From the NCBI GenBank assembly GCA_036783645.1, contig DAIPWT010000008.1:1-64000 (forward strand): a stretch of 64,000 nucleotides of DNA, given 5' to 3'. Source of the stretch: UBA4732 sp002404095 (GTDB lineage: Bacteria > Planctomycetota > Planctomycetia > Gemmatales > Gemmataceae). Shown here one piece after another: positions 50,257 to 60,018 of the stretch. Below the pieces are notes generated by a model, which was given only the letters and a program-made list of their open reading frames with translations, ran no database searches and was not told the DNA's origin. The position numbers and the translations under genes were made by a program. Position 1 is the first letter of the stretch; every line of letters starts with the position of its first letter.

Positions 50257-50348
50257 GACTTCTCAATGCGGCGTGACCGAGGCCGTTTGCACAGCCGGAT
50301 CGCACCGTGCCGCGTCCGGCGACCTTCGCCGGGGCTACACCCAATGTG

Positions 50349-50381
50349 CGAGCAGGGAACCGGATCACGGTTCCTTGCTCG
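50349..50381. terminator. 13-bp hairpin terminator
   Basis: CGAGCAGGGAACC (50349-50361) pairs with GGTTCCTTGCTCG (50369-50381), one G-T position, 7-base loop, then a pyrimidine-rich stretch CCTCTTCTTTCC. It sits between the small secreted gene and the DUF1559 gene. Confidence 0.6.
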
Positions 50382-50421
50382 GTCGATCCTCTTCTTTCCA
50401 CCCTATAGGAGGCAGGGTATC

Positions 50422-51327
50422 ATGCGAACCTTGGTCCACGTCCGGCGCGGCGTCACTCTGGTCGAGGTGCTCGTCGTCATCGCCATTCTCGCCTTGCTGA
50501 TGGGCCTTTTGCTCGCGGCCGTCCAGCAGGTGCGGGAGTCGGCCGCGCTGTTGCAGAACAAGAACAACCTCCGACAGATCGTCCTGGCCGTGCATCAGGT
50601 GGCCGGGGAGAACGAGGGGAAGATCCAAGACCTGATGCGCTCCTCAATGCAGGGCGCAAATGGGGTTTCGTGTGACGCCGCCTTGTTCTACCGACTGGTC
50701 CCATACGTCCAGGGGCAGCCGCTGAATTACCACCCCAACTTATCCCTGGGAGAGATACTCGACTTAGCCCAACCGAACAACGTGAAGGTCTACCACAACC
50801 TGGCGGATCCGAGTTGGGATTACGACCCCGCTTACGCCAACGCGCGCTGCAAGTGCAGCTACGCGCTCAACATGTTTGCCTTCGACGGGAGCGTCAGCTT
50901 GGTGGCCTCGCTCCCCGACGGCGCCAGCCAGACGATCGCTCTGGCCGACAAGTACTTCGCCAGGTGCAGCCCCAACGTCACGCTCTCAAAGCCGACCAGC
51001 AACGACTTCACTCAGATCTTCGATCCTTATAATGGCGAAATCTACGGCCGCCGCCGGGCTACGTTCGCCGACCGCGGCTGGCATGACGTGCTGCCGGTGA
51101 CCGACCCCGCCACGAATACGACCCGGCCGTCGGTGGCGGGCAAGACGTTCCAGGTGCGACCGCGTCCGGAGGAGGTGGACCCGAGCATCCCTCAGACGCC
51201 GCACCGAGCCGGGCTGACGGTGGCGATGTTCGACGGCAGCGTGCGGACGATCTCGCCGTCGGTGGCCGAATCGGTGTTTTGGGCGCAGGTCACGCCTGCG
51301 GGCGGCGAGGTCGTCAATCCGGACTGA
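50422..51327 (+). CDS. DUF1559 prepilin-like protein
   Basis: 301 residues with V-T-L-V-E-V-L-V-V-I-A-I-L-A-L-L at the N-terminus (Gly at the prepilin cleavage position, unlike the other copy), then a helix V-Q-Q-V-R-E-S-A. The domain ends F-D-G-S-V-R-T-I-S and T-P-A-G-G-E-V-V. A GGAGG box lies at 50407-50411 before the ATG at 50422. A strong hairpin follows at 51337. Confidence 0.9.
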   Translation: MRTLVHVRRGVTLVEVLVVIAILALLMGLLLAAVQQVRESAALLQNKNNLRQIVLAVHQVAGENEGKIQDLMRSSMQGANGVSCDAALFYRLVPYVQGQPLNYHPNLSLGEILDLAQPNNVKVYHNLADPSWDYDPAYANARCKCSYALNMFAFDGSVSLVASLPDGASQTIALADKYFARCSPNVTLSKPTSNDFTQIFDPYNGEIYGRRRATFADRGWHDVLPVTDPATNTTRPSVAGKTFQVRPRPEEVDPSIPQTPHRAGLTVAMFDGSVRTISPSVAESVFWAQVTPAGGEVVNPD

Positions 51328-51336
51328 CGCGAAGTC

Positions 51337-51381
51337 GCCGCGAAAGCATGTCTACCTCGCGTGGCGCCATGCTTTCGCGGC
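51337..51381. repeat. 14-bp palindrome, family D partner
   Basis: GCCGCGAAAGCATG pairs perfectly with CATGCTTTCGCGGC, 17-base loop. It shares the CATGCTTTCG/CGAAAGCATG stem with the coding hairpin at 34006. It may terminate the DUF1559 transcript. The remaining bases to 51592 show nothing recognisable. Confidence 0.8.
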
Positions 51382-51592
51382 AGCGTTCGCACCCTTGCGC
51401 CCGGCACGTCGCCAGCCGCCTACTGGGGCGCCGTGACGCCAGCCGGCGGTGAAGTCCCCGGCAACGATTGGTAGGCTAATCGCTTTTCTTGCGGCAAAAG
51501 CAAGCAACCTGAGCCGAATAACGTCGTTCGGCCCAGGCTGCTTCACGCCTAAACAGGATGTTGACTCTCCATCTATTCCCTTATTTGCCTTT

Positions 51593-52195
51593 TCACTTCA
51601 AGCCTTTCATTTGCTTTCCAAACTTTCTCAAAGCGCGTTCGTACAGCTTGCGCGCGACATCCGCGCTTAGGCCCATCAGTTGGCCGATTTCCCCATATGA
51701 CGAACCTTCTGCCCGCAGCAGGAGTACCTTGGCATACGCCATTGGAAGTCGGGGGAGCATGTCACGGACAAGCTGAATTCGCTCACACATTACGGCAACC
51801 TCCGCGGCCGACGGGGCGGCGTTCCGCAAGGATTCTTGAAAATTGCGCGCATCAATGGAAGTTTCGCGTCGAATGTCTCGTTTCTTCGTGTGAAGCCGCC
51901 GCCAGAGTTCGATCGTCGTCCGGTCAAAGATCACACGGAGCCAGGCGTACAGCTGGCGCGGGGTACACCCTTCAAAAGTATCGATCTCCTTCATCACATT
52001 TAGGAAGGTCTCCTGAAATAGGTCCGAATCGCGTTCGTTGCGCGTAAGAATGAGGTCCTCTCTTTGTTGTGCCAGGCGCAGTAAATAGGGTCGGCAAGCC
52101 AGCAAAAATCGGCCGCGCGCCGGCCCGTCGCCGAGTTTGGCTCTTTCCATCGTCTCTTCAATAGTCTCATCGAATTGCGTCGGTAAAGGAGTCAT
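51593..52195 (-). CDS. ECF-type RNA polymerase sigma factor
   Basis: 200 residues of the sigma-70 region 2 plus region 4 type. Region 2 shows S-D-L-F-Q-E-T-F-L-N-V and Y-A-W-L-R-V-I-F. Region 4 shows L-L-L-R-A-E-G-S-S-Y-G-E-I-G-Q-L-M-G-L-S with a helix-turn-helix. It belongs to the large planctomycete ECF-like groups. The ATG at 52193-52195 follows GGAAGG. No anti-sigma gene is adjacent. Confidence 0.9.
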   Translation of the reverse strand: MTPLPTQFDETIEETMERAKLGDGPARGRFLLACRPYLLRLAQQREDLILTRNERDSDLFQETFLNVMKEIDTFEGCTPRQLYAWLRVIFDRTTIELWRRLHTKKRDIRRETSIDARNFQESLRNAAPSAAEVAVMCERIQLVRDMLPRLPMAYAKVLLLRAEGSSYGEIGQLMGLSADVARKLYERALRKFGKQMKGLK

Positions 52196-52296
52196 GGCAT
52201 CCTTCCAGAGAGAGGATGGGACGGCCGCGATCATGGGCCGAGGAATGGCAGGGGTATTGTAGATGCAACCGCTCCACTATTCAAGTCGCCGATGAT

Positions 52297-53286
52297 TCAC
52301 GCGGGCCGCGCCCCGGGGCGATTTGCTGGGTCATTGACGACATTAGGGATCGGCTTACCGAGAATGGCACACGCCACGGCGCCGGCCGCCGCCTCGCGCA
52401 GTCGGCGCACCGCCGCCACACTGGTCGAAGCGATATGCGGCGCCAATATGACGTTGGGCATGCTCCGCAACGGATGGTCAGTCGGAATCGGTTCCGGGTC
52501 GCAAACGTCGAGCGCGGCGGCACCGAGACGGCCGGACTGTAGCGCCGAAGTCAGGGCGCCGGTATCCACCAGATTGCCGCGCGCCAGGTTGACTAGGATC
52601 GCGCCCGGCCGCATCATAACCAGCGCCCGCGCGTCGATCATGCCGCGCGTCTGGGCGGTGACTGGACAATGCAACGTGATCAGATCGGACAACGCCAGCA
52701 GGTCATCGAACGAACCTGCCGCCTTGGCGCCGCTTAGCTCGATAACGGCGGGCGCGACCACGGGATCGAAGACCCATATCACACAGCCGAACGGCAACAA
52801 CCGCCGTATCACTTCCCGTCCGATCCGGCCGAAGCCTACCACGCCGACGGTCATGTCGCGCAACGTTCGCATTTGCACCAACGGCACGGCCAGGCTCCAT
52901 TGGCCGTCGCGTAAGTGCAGGCAGTGCGGCACGACCTGGCGCGTGACGGCGAGGATGAAGGCGAGCGTATGGTCGGCGACTTCGTCGATGCAATAATCAG
53001 GCACGTTGCATACCGGGATGCCGCGCGATCGGGCGGCTTCGAGATCCACGTTGTCCACGCCGATGCCGTAGCGAACGATGATCTTGGCGCGGTCCATCGC
53101 CGCGATCACTTCGGTGTTTACGGGGGCGAATTGGGTGATAACATAGTCGGCGCCCTTTACCGCTTCACAAAGCTCGGCCGCGGTGCGGCATTGGCGGGCG
53201 TCAATGGTGCAGCCTAACGGTTGCAGAATCGACGTTTCAACATCAAGCGGATCGAAGGTGTGATCGGTAATAAGTGCTTTGGACAT
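52297..53286 (-). CDS. D-isomer-specific 2-hydroxyacid dehydrogenase (CtBP-like)
   Basis: 329 residues. NAD-binding G-F-G-R-I-G at 151-156, and the catalytic triad is visible: Arg236 in N-L-A-R-G, Glu265 in D-P-E-P and His284 in A-P-H-I-A. The N-terminal substrate domain has V-R-Y-G-I-G-V-D-N-V. The length fits D-lactate/glycerate/phosphoglycerate-like oxidoreductases. The substrate is not predictable. Start at 53284-53286. Confidence 0.93.
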   Translation of the reverse strand: MSKALITDHTFDPLDVETSILQPLGCTIDARQCRTAAELCEAVKGADYVITQFAPVNTEVIAAMDRAKIIVRYGIGVDNVDLEAARSRGIPVCNVPDYCIDEVADHTLAFILAVTRQVVPHCLHLRDGQWSLAVPLVQMRTLRDMTVGVVGFGRIGREVIRRLLPFGCVIWVFDPVVAPAVIELSGAKAAGSFDDLLALSDLITLHCPVTAQTRGMIDARALVMMRPGAILVNLARGNLVDTGALTSALQSGRLGAAALDVCDPEPIPTDHPLRSMPNVILAPHIASTSVAAVRRLREAAAGAVACAILGKPIPNVVNDPANRPGARPA

Positions 53287-53606
53287 CGTGTTAGATCCTA
53301 TTTCGGGTAGCACCCGGCCACGCCTATATTAGCCTCCTGTGAGCGCGGGACAACAAAAATGCGAGAAGTCGTTTCCACCTTCCACCTATTCTCTCGCCCA
53401 GCTTTCGCACGTCCGTCCCTTGTAACAGCTCCCGGCGGAGGTAGAATACGCCGGTTGGCCATCTCTTGGTTCGGAGGATTCTCGATGCTCGCTCGCTATT
53501 CCAGCTTGGCCGTGGTCTGCCCTGGCTTGGACGATTGCCGAAATCAAAAACTGTAACCATAACAACTATTGCAGGTGTCAATTCTTCACCAAAGGAGGCT
53601 GTTCCG
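53287..53606. other. 320-base intergenic region, divergent promoters
   Basis: Between the minus-strand dehydrogenase and the plus-strand gene at 53607. The only clear signal is the perfect AAAGGAGG at 53591-53598, the ribosome site of that gene. No repeats or RNA structures stood out. Confidence 0.5.
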
Positions 53607-54806
53607 ATGTCCGCTCAACGTTGGTTCGTCTGTGTTGGGGTGGTAACATTTGCGGCCGCCGCGGCGCCGGCCGCTAACGCCGATGCTTTCGGCGAGGATA
53701 ACTTGCGCGTCGTGGTTGGCCGACTGGCCGACGGCGTCCGCGAAGCGGCCGAGAAACTGGATCAAAAGTCTGTGCGCATCGGACTCTTTTCGCCGTCCGA
53801 CAACGACAAGAGCCAGTCCGGCGGGGCGTTTATGAGCGAACTGAACGCCGCTCTGGGAAAGTTTGTCAACCCCATCGCCGCGCTGGAGATAAAGGGCGAC
53901 TATGGGTACATTAACGATCCGGCGCACCCCGGTTCCAAAGTAGTCGCGGTGCGCGCCAAGCTGTTCGCTGACGGGACGGAGAAAAAGGAGTTCGCGCCCT
54001 TCGAGGGCTACATCTCAGACGCCTCCGACATCGCCCGCCTTATGGGCGCGAACGTCGATTTCAAGGACGAATATGACCCCGCAAAGCGTAATAAGGAGCT
54101 GCAAGACGGTCTGCCGCCAGGGCCGCACAAGTCGCCGAAGCATCCGGCCTTCGTTCACGGCCGGGGAGATACGCTTGTGTCGCCGACGAAAGACAGCCCC
54201 TACGCCGTCGAAATCCGCACCCTGCTGCTGGCCGACTTCGGCAAGCAAAAGGCCGGCGCCCGCCAGGCCGAGTTGGTCGACGGCGAGCCGTTTGTCGAGA
54301 TCGAAAAGGACGAACTGTATGAGGTGCGGGCGCTGAACTACTCGGACCACGAGGTCGCGGTGTCGCTGGTCATCGACGGCATCGACCAGTTCACCTTTAG
54401 CGACGACCGCGGCGAGGACGGCCGGCCGAAGTACAAGCACTACATCGTCGATGCGGCTAAGAACGGCAACCCGGGCCAGGTACTTATCAACGGCTGGCAC
54501 AAAACGGCCAAGAAATTGACCGACGCGGATCGGCGGCAGGGAAAAGGGAACGAACTCTCCTTCCTGGTCACGGAATATGGCAAGGGAGCGGCGTCCAAGT
54601 TCCCAACGCAAAGCCAGGGCAAGGTCGGCACGATCACGGTCGGTTTCGCCAAGTCATACCTCCGTCGGACATATGGTACGGTAGGTTCGGCGGCGCCCGG
54701 TTCGACGGAGACGGGCTTCGGCCCGGCGGTCGAATCCAAGCAGACGCCGGTCGTGCGCACCACCGACGACCCCAGTGCGTTTGTCACCGTCCGCTACAGC
54801 CGCTGA
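53607..54806 (+). CDS. Exported planctomycete protein, unknown function
   Basis: 399 residues. A signal peptide ends near P-A-A-N-A-D. An N-terminal part of about 150 residues looks like the CsgG/FlgO-style alpha-beta fold (L-A-D-G-V-R-E-A-A-E-K-L). The remaining region has beta strands with I-D-G-I-D-Q-F-T-F and the phrase V-L-I-N-G-W-H. An AAAGGAGG box fixes the start. The 3' end overlaps the convergent MFS gene by 13 bases. I do not recognise a characterised family. Confidence 0.8.
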   Translation: MSAQRWFVCVGVVTFAAAAAPAANADAFGEDNLRVVVGRLADGVREAAEKLDQKSVRIGLFSPSDNDKSQSGGAFMSELNAALGKFVNPIAALEIKGDYGYINDPAHPGSKVVAVRAKLFADGTEKKEFAPFEGYISDASDIARLMGANVDFKDEYDPAKRNKELQDGLPPGPHKSPKHPAFVHGRGDTLVSPTKDSPYAVEIRTLLLADFGKQKAGARQAELVDGEPFVEIEKDELYEVRALNYSDHEVAVSLVIDGIDQFTFSDDRGEDGRPKYKHYIVDAAKNGNPGQVLINGWHKTAKKLTDADRRQGKGNELSFLVTEYGKGAASKFPTQSQGKVGTITVGFAKSYLRRTYGTVGSAAPGSTETGFGPAVESKQTPVVRTTDDPSAFVTVRYSR

Positions 54807-56161
54807 GCGCCGTCGGGGTCGTCGGGATCATTTCCCGGCGGCATTCTTGCAATGCGAAGAAAGGCTATGACGGCGCCCCCGGCGAGGTAACAGCAGGCCA
54901 GAAACAGGAGGCACATCGGGTCGCTCGCCCCGAATTTCTTCATCGTTCCGACAACCGGAGAGCCTACCAGTCCCGCGAAGTTGGCGCACATGTTGATGAG
55001 ACCGATCGCCACCGCCGCCGCCGAGTCCGATAGCGTGAGCGTCGGCAGCACCCAGAACGGCGTCGGCCACGAGAAGGCGAAGAACCCGGCCAGGCACAAC
55101 CAGACGAAAACCAGCGCCCACGGCTGGCCCGGCAGTACGCATGCCCCCAGGAATATCCCGGTCAACATCATCCCCGCGACGCAGTGCCACTTTCGCTCGC
55201 CAGTCCGGTCGGACGACTGGCCTGACGGCCAAACCCCGGCGAGGCCGCAGAAATAGATCAAACCCGTCCAGCCGAGGACCGCCTCGTCGGACGGTGCGGC
55301 CGCGCCGTGCGTTTCCATCAGGAGGGTCTTAACGACCGTCGGCAGCCAAAAGGCCAGGGCGTAGCCGCCGGTGTTGGCCGCGAAGATGCCCAGCGCCAGC
55401 AGCCAAACCGTGGGCCGGCGTAGAGCCTGGCTCAGCGTCTCGCCGCCCGCCAATTTCGCCTGCCGACGATCCTCTGTCAGCGTCTCCACCAGCCAGGCCC
55501 GCTCGGCGGCGGTCAGCCACTGGGCCTGCGCCGGCCGATCCGTCAGAAGAAACGGCACGGCAACCCCCATTAACACCGCCGGCGCCCCTTCCACCAGAAA
55601 CAGCCATTGCCATCCGGCTAAACCGAACCAACCCACACTCAGGAGCGCCCCCGAAATCCAGGCGCCGACCGTGAGGCTGAAGGGTACCGCCAACACCATG
55701 CTCGCCAGGGCGCGGCCGCGGTCGGCGCGGGGAAACCAATGCGTGAAGTAGATGATAAGGCCGGGAAAGAATCCGGCTTCCGCAAGGCCGAGTAGGAACC
55801 GCGCAAAATAGAACTGCAACGGCGTTGTCACCAAGGCCATGCCCATCGAACACGCCCCCCAAGTCACGAGGATGCGCGCGAACCACTTGCGTGCGCTCCA
55901 GCGTTCCACGAGCAGCGCCCCCGGAATCTCCAGCAGTTGGTAGCCGGCGAAGAAAATTCCCGCGCCCCAGCCAAGAACCTCCGGGTTGAACCCCGGCAAG
56001 TACTTCATCTGGAGCCAGGCGTTGCCGAGGTTGGCGCGGTCCAGGTAGGCGATGACATAGAGGATAAACACGAGTGGTAATATCCGCCACGCGACCTTGC
56101 GGCGGACGGCGCGCGGGTCCACAACGGGTTCGGCGGCGGACTGCGGCGGGTCCAGGGACAT
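54794..56161 (-). CDS. MFS transporter, anion:cation symporter type
   Basis: 455 residues with twelve predicted helices. The N-terminal half shows A-Y-L-D-R-A-N-L-G-N-A (helix 1-2 motif of the ACS family) and G-L-A-E-A-G-F-F-P-G-L-I-I-Y, and a central loop is present. The family carries organic anions such as sugar acids, tartrate or phthalate, so it could serve the sugar-acid enzymes at 7763-10106, though those are distant. AAGGA lies before the ATG at 56159-56161. It is convergent with the previous gene (13-base overlap). Confidence 0.92.
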   Translation of the reverse strand: MSLDPPQSAAEPVVDPRAVRRKVAWRILPLVFILYVIAYLDRANLGNAWLQMKYLPGFNPEVLGWGAGIFFAGYQLLEIPGALLVERWSARKWFARILVTWGACSMGMALVTTPLQFYFARFLLGLAEAGFFPGLIIYFTHWFPRADRGRALASMVLAVPFSLTVGAWISGALLSVGWFGLAGWQWLFLVEGAPAVLMGVAVPFLLTDRPAQAQWLTAAERAWLVETLTEDRRQAKLAGGETLSQALRRPTVWLLALGIFAANTGGYALAFWLPTVVKTLLMETHGAAAPSDEAVLGWTGLIYFCGLAGVWPSGQSSDRTGERKWHCVAGMMLTGIFLGACVLPGQPWALVFVWLCLAGFFAFSWPTPFWVLPTLTLSDSAAAVAIGLINMCANFAGLVGSPVVGTMKKFGASDPMCLLFLACCYLAGGAVIAFLRIARMPPGNDPDDPDGAQRL

Positions 56162-56277
56162 AGGCGTTCCTTCCGAAGGCGACGAAGGGTACAGCCTACC
56201 CTCTGGCGGGACGGATTGCTATGCTGCATACCAGCATTACCATACGGCCGCCGTTCCTTAACAAGGATGATCTTCCC

Positions 56278-57165
56278 ATGCGCTGGACGACCTGCCTGAC
56301 CGCCGCTACTTTCCTCCTAAGCGCCGCCGCGACGGCTCACGCGGCGGACGCCGTTAAACATCGCATCCTATTCGCCGAGTATGGCAAGGGCGAAAACCGC
56401 CTCGTCGAGGTGGCCGCCGACGGCAAGCTGGTGTGGGAATATAAGTTCCCTAGCATCGCGGTCATCTTCCAACCTCTCGCCGACGGCAACATCGTCTTTG
56501 CCCACGGCGGCAGCCCCACCGGCGTCGATGAGATCAACCGCGACAAGAAGACCGTCTGGACCTACGTGAGCAAGTGCCCGCAGGTGCTGGGTTGTCAGCG
56601 GCTCGCCAACGGCAATACGCTGGTCGCCGAGCAAGGCCCCTGCCGGGCGGTCGAAGTGAACCCCAAGGGAGAGGTCGTCCACGTCACCAAGATGACGACG
56701 ACGGAAGAGGCGTTTCATCGTCAGGTGCGCAATGTCCACAAGCTCGCCAACGGCAACATCCTGGCCGCGCACGAAGGCGAAGGCGCCATCCGCGAGTATG
56801 ATCTCGACGGCAAGACCGTCTGGGAGTACACCAAGGTCGAAAACACCGGCGAAGCGCTCCGGCTCGACAACGGCAACACCCTTATTGCTTGCGGTACGCA
56901 GAAGCGCGTGATCGAGGTGACGCCGGCCGGTGAGGTCGTCTGGGAGTTCGGCCCCAAAGACGCTCCGGAATTGAACCTGACATGGATTTCGAGTTTACAG
57001 GTCCTCAAAAACGGCCATTACATAATCGGCAATTTCCTCCGCGGCCAGGAAGGCAAAGGCGCCCATGCCTTCGAGGTGACGCGCGATAAGAAGGTGGTTT
57101 GGACCTTCGCCGACCACGTACTTGTCAAATCGCTGGCCACGATTCGTGTGCTGGATGACCGATGA
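56278..57165 (+). CDS. Exported PQQ/NHL-type beta-propeller protein
   Basis: 295 residues with a signal peptide (ending A-H-A-A-D). Six or so repeats have the pattern L-A-D-G-N-I/T-L-V/I-A followed by G-K-x-V-W-E-Y (for example L-A-N-G-N-T-L-V-A and D-N-G-N-T-L-I-A). Each blade ends in a Trp strand. The ATG at 56278 follows AAGGA. Extracellular binding or enzymatic platform; a specific substrate is not shown. Family A repeat follows the stop. Confidence 0.82.
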   Translation: MRWTTCLTAATFLLSAAATAHAADAVKHRILFAEYGKGENRLVEVAADGKLVWEYKFPSIAVIFQPLADGNIVFAHGGSPTGVDEINRDKKTVWTYVSKCPQVLGCQRLANGNTLVAEQGPCRAVEVNPKGEVVHVTKMTTTEEAFHRQVRNVHKLANGNILAAHEGEGAIREYDLDGKTVWEYTKVENTGEALRLDNGNTLIACGTQKRVIEVTPAGEVVWEFGPKDAPELNLTWISSLQVLKNGHYIIGNFLRGQEGKGAHAFEVTRDKKVVWTFADHVLVKSLATIRVLDDR

Positions 57166-57185
57166 TCGGCGTGACCATCGACGGT

Positions 57186-57334
57186 GTACCCCGGGTTCAC
57201 GAGTACGTTCACCCGGGGCTTTATCATTATCGCCCGAAGGGGCTCTGGCCGGGGACGCGTCTCCGGTTCTTGGAGCCCGGTTGAGGGCGATTATGATAAA
57301 GCCCCGGGCGAACGTACTCGTGAGTCCGGGGTGC
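57186..57334. repeat. Long inverted repeat, family A copy 2
   Basis: Arms 57186-57235 and 57285-57334 are 50 bases each with about five differences. The core GGGTTCACGAGTACGTTCAC matches the 14551 element. The 49-base centre carries further small inverted pairs. It stands between the two propeller genes. Confidence 0.92.
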
Positions 57335-57435
57335 GAGGGCGTGAAGGCGTCGCCGCTATCCCTCGCCCCGGAACTCGCGTATACTGAATCGCGACGGACG
57401 ACCCTCCTTGCCGACTTCCCATGCCGAGGCCAACC

Positions 57436-58695
57436 ATGCGCATCGCCGCAATTCTAATCGCCGCCGCGACTCTGACCACAGCCTTCGTCTTTGCGGGAGA
57501 GAACTGGCCGCAGTACCGCGGGCCGCATGAAGACGGCCATTCCGACGCCGCGGGTCTGCCCGTGACATGGAGCGAAAAGGAGAACATCGTCTGGAAGACG
57601 GCCATTCACGACAAGGGATGGTCGTCGCCCGTGGTTTGGGGCGATCAGGTCTGGATGACCACCGCCAAGGCCGACGGTACGCAAATGTTCGCCGTCTGCG
57701 TGGACCGTAAAACGGGCGAAGTGTCATACGACCTCAAGGTCTTTGACGTGGAGGAGCCGGTCCCCCTCAAGAACGGGACGAACACCTATGCCTCGCCAAC
57801 GCCGACGATCGAGGAAGGCCGCGTCTACGTCCACTTCGGCTCTTACGGCACCGCCTGCCTGGATGCGAAGACAGGCGCCAAGCTTTGGGAGCGCCGCGAC
57901 CTGCGCTGCGACCACTGGCGCGGACCTGCCTCATCGCCGATCCTTTTTGGCGGTTTGCTGATCCTCACCTTCGACGGCTTCGACGCTCAATACGTTGTTG
58001 CTTTGGACAAAAAGACGGGCCAGACAGTCTGGAAAAGCGACCGCGACCGCGACTTCGACTATGGCACCGACGATGGCGACCGTCGCAAGGCGTTCGCCAC
58101 GCCGGCCGTCATCACCGTTAAGGGTAAGCCGGAGCTTATCAGTCCGGCCGCCATCGCGACGACGGCCTTCGATCCGCTGACCGGCAAAGTGCTGTGGGTG
58201 GTCTACCACGGCGGTATGAACGTCACGCAACCGCCGCTATTTGGCCTCGGTAAAGTATTCTTATGCACGGGCGACGGCGGGCTGAAAATGCTGGCCGTGC
58301 GCCCCGACGGCGCCGGCGACGTGACTAAGACGCATATCGACTGGAAGTACAGCAAGAACGTGCCGTCGCGGTCGTCGCCGATCCTGGTGGACGACCTACT
58401 CTATTTCGCCAACGAGATGGGGGGGATGCTTTCGTGCATCGACGCCAAAAATGGCGATCCCGTCTGGCAAGAGCGGCTGGGCGGATCGTTCTGGGCGTCG
58501 CCGATCTACGCCGACGGCCGGCTATATCTCTTTAACGACGAGGGGACGACGACGGTGGGCGAGATAGGTCGGACATGGAAGAAGCTGGCGGCGAACAAGC
58601 TGGACGATGGCTGCATGGCGTCGCCGGCCGTGGCGGGCAAATCGCTTTTCGTCCGCACCCGGACGCATTTATACCGGATTGAGAAAAAAGATTGA
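57436..58695 (+). CDS. Exported PQQ-binding-like beta-propeller protein
   Basis: 419 residues. A signal peptide ends near V-F-A-G-E, followed by N-W-P-Q-Y-R-G-P, the usual start of planctomycete PQQ-like domains. Repeats with D-x-K-T-G-x-x-V/L-W (D-A-K-T-G-A-K-L-W, D-K-K-T-G-Q-T-V-W, D-P-L-T-G-K-V-L-W, D-A-K-N-G-D-P-V-W) define the propeller. The ATG at 57436 with GAGG is preferred over the ATG five codons upstream. Ligand unknown; PQQ itself is not implied. Confidence 0.9.
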   Translation: MRIAAILIAAATLTTAFVFAGENWPQYRGPHEDGHSDAAGLPVTWSEKENIVWKTAIHDKGWSSPVVWGDQVWMTTAKADGTQMFAVCVDRKTGEVSYDLKVFDVEEPVPLKNGTNTYASPTPTIEEGRVYVHFGSYGTACLDAKTGAKLWERRDLRCDHWRGPASSPILFGGLLILTFDGFDAQYVVALDKKTGQTVWKSDRDRDFDYGTDDGDRRKAFATPAVITVKGKPELISPAAIATTAFDPLTGKVLWVVYHGGMNVTQPPLFGLGKVFLCTGDGGLKMLAVRPDGAGDVTKTHIDWKYSKNVPSRSSPILVDDLLYFANEMGGMLSCIDAKNGDPVWQERLGGSFWASPIYADGRLYLFNDEGTTTVGEIGRTWKKLAANKLDDGCMASPAVAGKSLFVRTRTHLYRIEKKD

Positions 58696-58779
58696 AGAGA
58701 GGTGAGACGGTACAGCGCCTAGCCAGCCGCGGTGTGCGGTTGCCAAGCGGCAAGCGGCGATAAGGAAAGGTAGGTTCCC

Positions 58780-60018
58780 ATGACGCGAAAGTTTCTGGCC
58801 GGTATTACGGGAGTCCTGATCTGTGCCGCCGTGGCGGTCGCCCAGAACGCGCCGCAGAAGGGCAAGATCAAGAAGATCGACGTGGACAAGGGGATCGTGA
58901 CCATCACCGCCGAGGACAAGGACCGCGAGCTGGCGCTGACCGATGACACCAAAATGCCGGGCGTACCGCCCAAGGAAGTGAAGGACCTCCTCAAGACGTT
59001 CAAGGAAGGCACGGAGGTGATGTTCATCGCCGGCACGAAGGACGGCAAGGACGTGCTGGTCGGCATCAAACGAAGGGCGGACGACCTCCCGGTTAAAGTG
59101 GATACGTCCGCGTTCAAGCCGCTGACGGAGTTGGGATTGAGCGAGTACGAGGGCTACAAGGGCGGCTTGTACCCGGACGGGAAGAATGAGCGGCCCGGCG
59201 AACACGAGGTCGCGGGCGTCGCGCTGGCGAAAACGGTGCGGCCCCTCGACGCCGACGGCAAACCGGCGGCGGACGGCAAGATCGTCCTGCTCTCGGTCGG
59301 CATGAGCAACACCACGCAGGAATTCCAGGTGTTCAAGAGGCTGGCGGACGCGGACAAGGACAAGAACGCCAAGCTGGTCATCGTGGACGGCGCCCAGGGG
59401 GGCATGACGGCGGCCCGGATCGTGGACCCCGACGACAAGGGCGCGGGCGCGAAGTTCTGGAAGACGGCGGACGAACGGCTGAAGCAAGCCGGCGTGAGCG
59501 CGGCGCAGGTGCAGGTCGTCTGGGTCAAGGAGGCCGACGCCGGGCCGACCGACAAGTTCCCCAAGCACGCCGAAACACTCCAGGCCGAGCTGAGTCAGAT
59601 CGCCCGCCTCCTGCACAAGCGGTTTCCGAACGTGAAGCTGGTGTACTTCTCCAGTCGCATCTACGCGGGCTACGCCACCACGAAACTGAACCCGGAGCCT
59701 TACGCCTACGAATCGGGGTTCGCGGTGAAATGGTTGATCGAGCAGCAACTCAAGGGCGACAAGGCGTTGAACTACGACGCGGACAAGGGTGAGTTCAAGG
59801 CGCCCTGGCTTGGCTGGGGTCCGTACCTGTGGGCGAACGGCGCCGCCAAGCGCGCGGACGGCTTGGTCTACGACCGCGACGATCTGGGTGGCGATGGCAC
59901 ACACCCGTCGCCGTCCGGGGCGCGCAAGGTCGCCAAACAGCTGTTGGAGTTTTTCAAAAAGGACTCGACCGCGAAGCCGTGGTTTGTCGGGTCGTCAAGT
60001 CTGGATCATAGTCGTTGA
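58780..60018 (+). CDS. Exported protein with SGNH-hydrolase-like domain
   Basis: 412 residues. A signal peptide ends A-V-A-Q-N. A small beta domain (about 25-105) has I-K-K-I-D-V-D-K-G-I-V-T-I-T, as in planctomycete proteins of unknown role. The larger domain has L-S-V-G-M-S-N-T with a candidate nucleophile Ser, G-A-Q-G-G-M, Y-F-S-S-R-I and the closing D-G-T-H-P-S (Asp-x-x-His), a pattern consistent with SGNH/GDSL esterases. It ends with a 13-base convergent overlap with mtnC. Confidence 0.7.
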   Translation: MTRKFLAGITGVLICAAVAVAQNAPQKGKIKKIDVDKGIVTITAEDKDRELALTDDTKMPGVPPKEVKDLLKTFKEGTEVMFIAGTKDGKDVLVGIKRRADDLPVKVDTSAFKPLTELGLSEYEGYKGGLYPDGKNERPGEHEVAGVALAKTVRPLDADGKPAADGKIVLLSVGMSNTTQEFQVFKRLADADKDKNAKLVIVDGAQGGMTAARIVDPDDKGAGAKFWKTADERLKQAGVSAAQVQVVWVKEADAGPTDKFPKHAETLQAELSQIARLLHKRFPNVKLVYFSSRIYAGYATTKLNPEPYAYESGFAVKWLIEQQLKGDKALNYDADKGEFKAPWLGWGPYLWANGAAKRADGLVYDRDDLGGDGTHPSPSGARKVAKQLLEFFKKDSTAKPWFVGSSSLDHSR

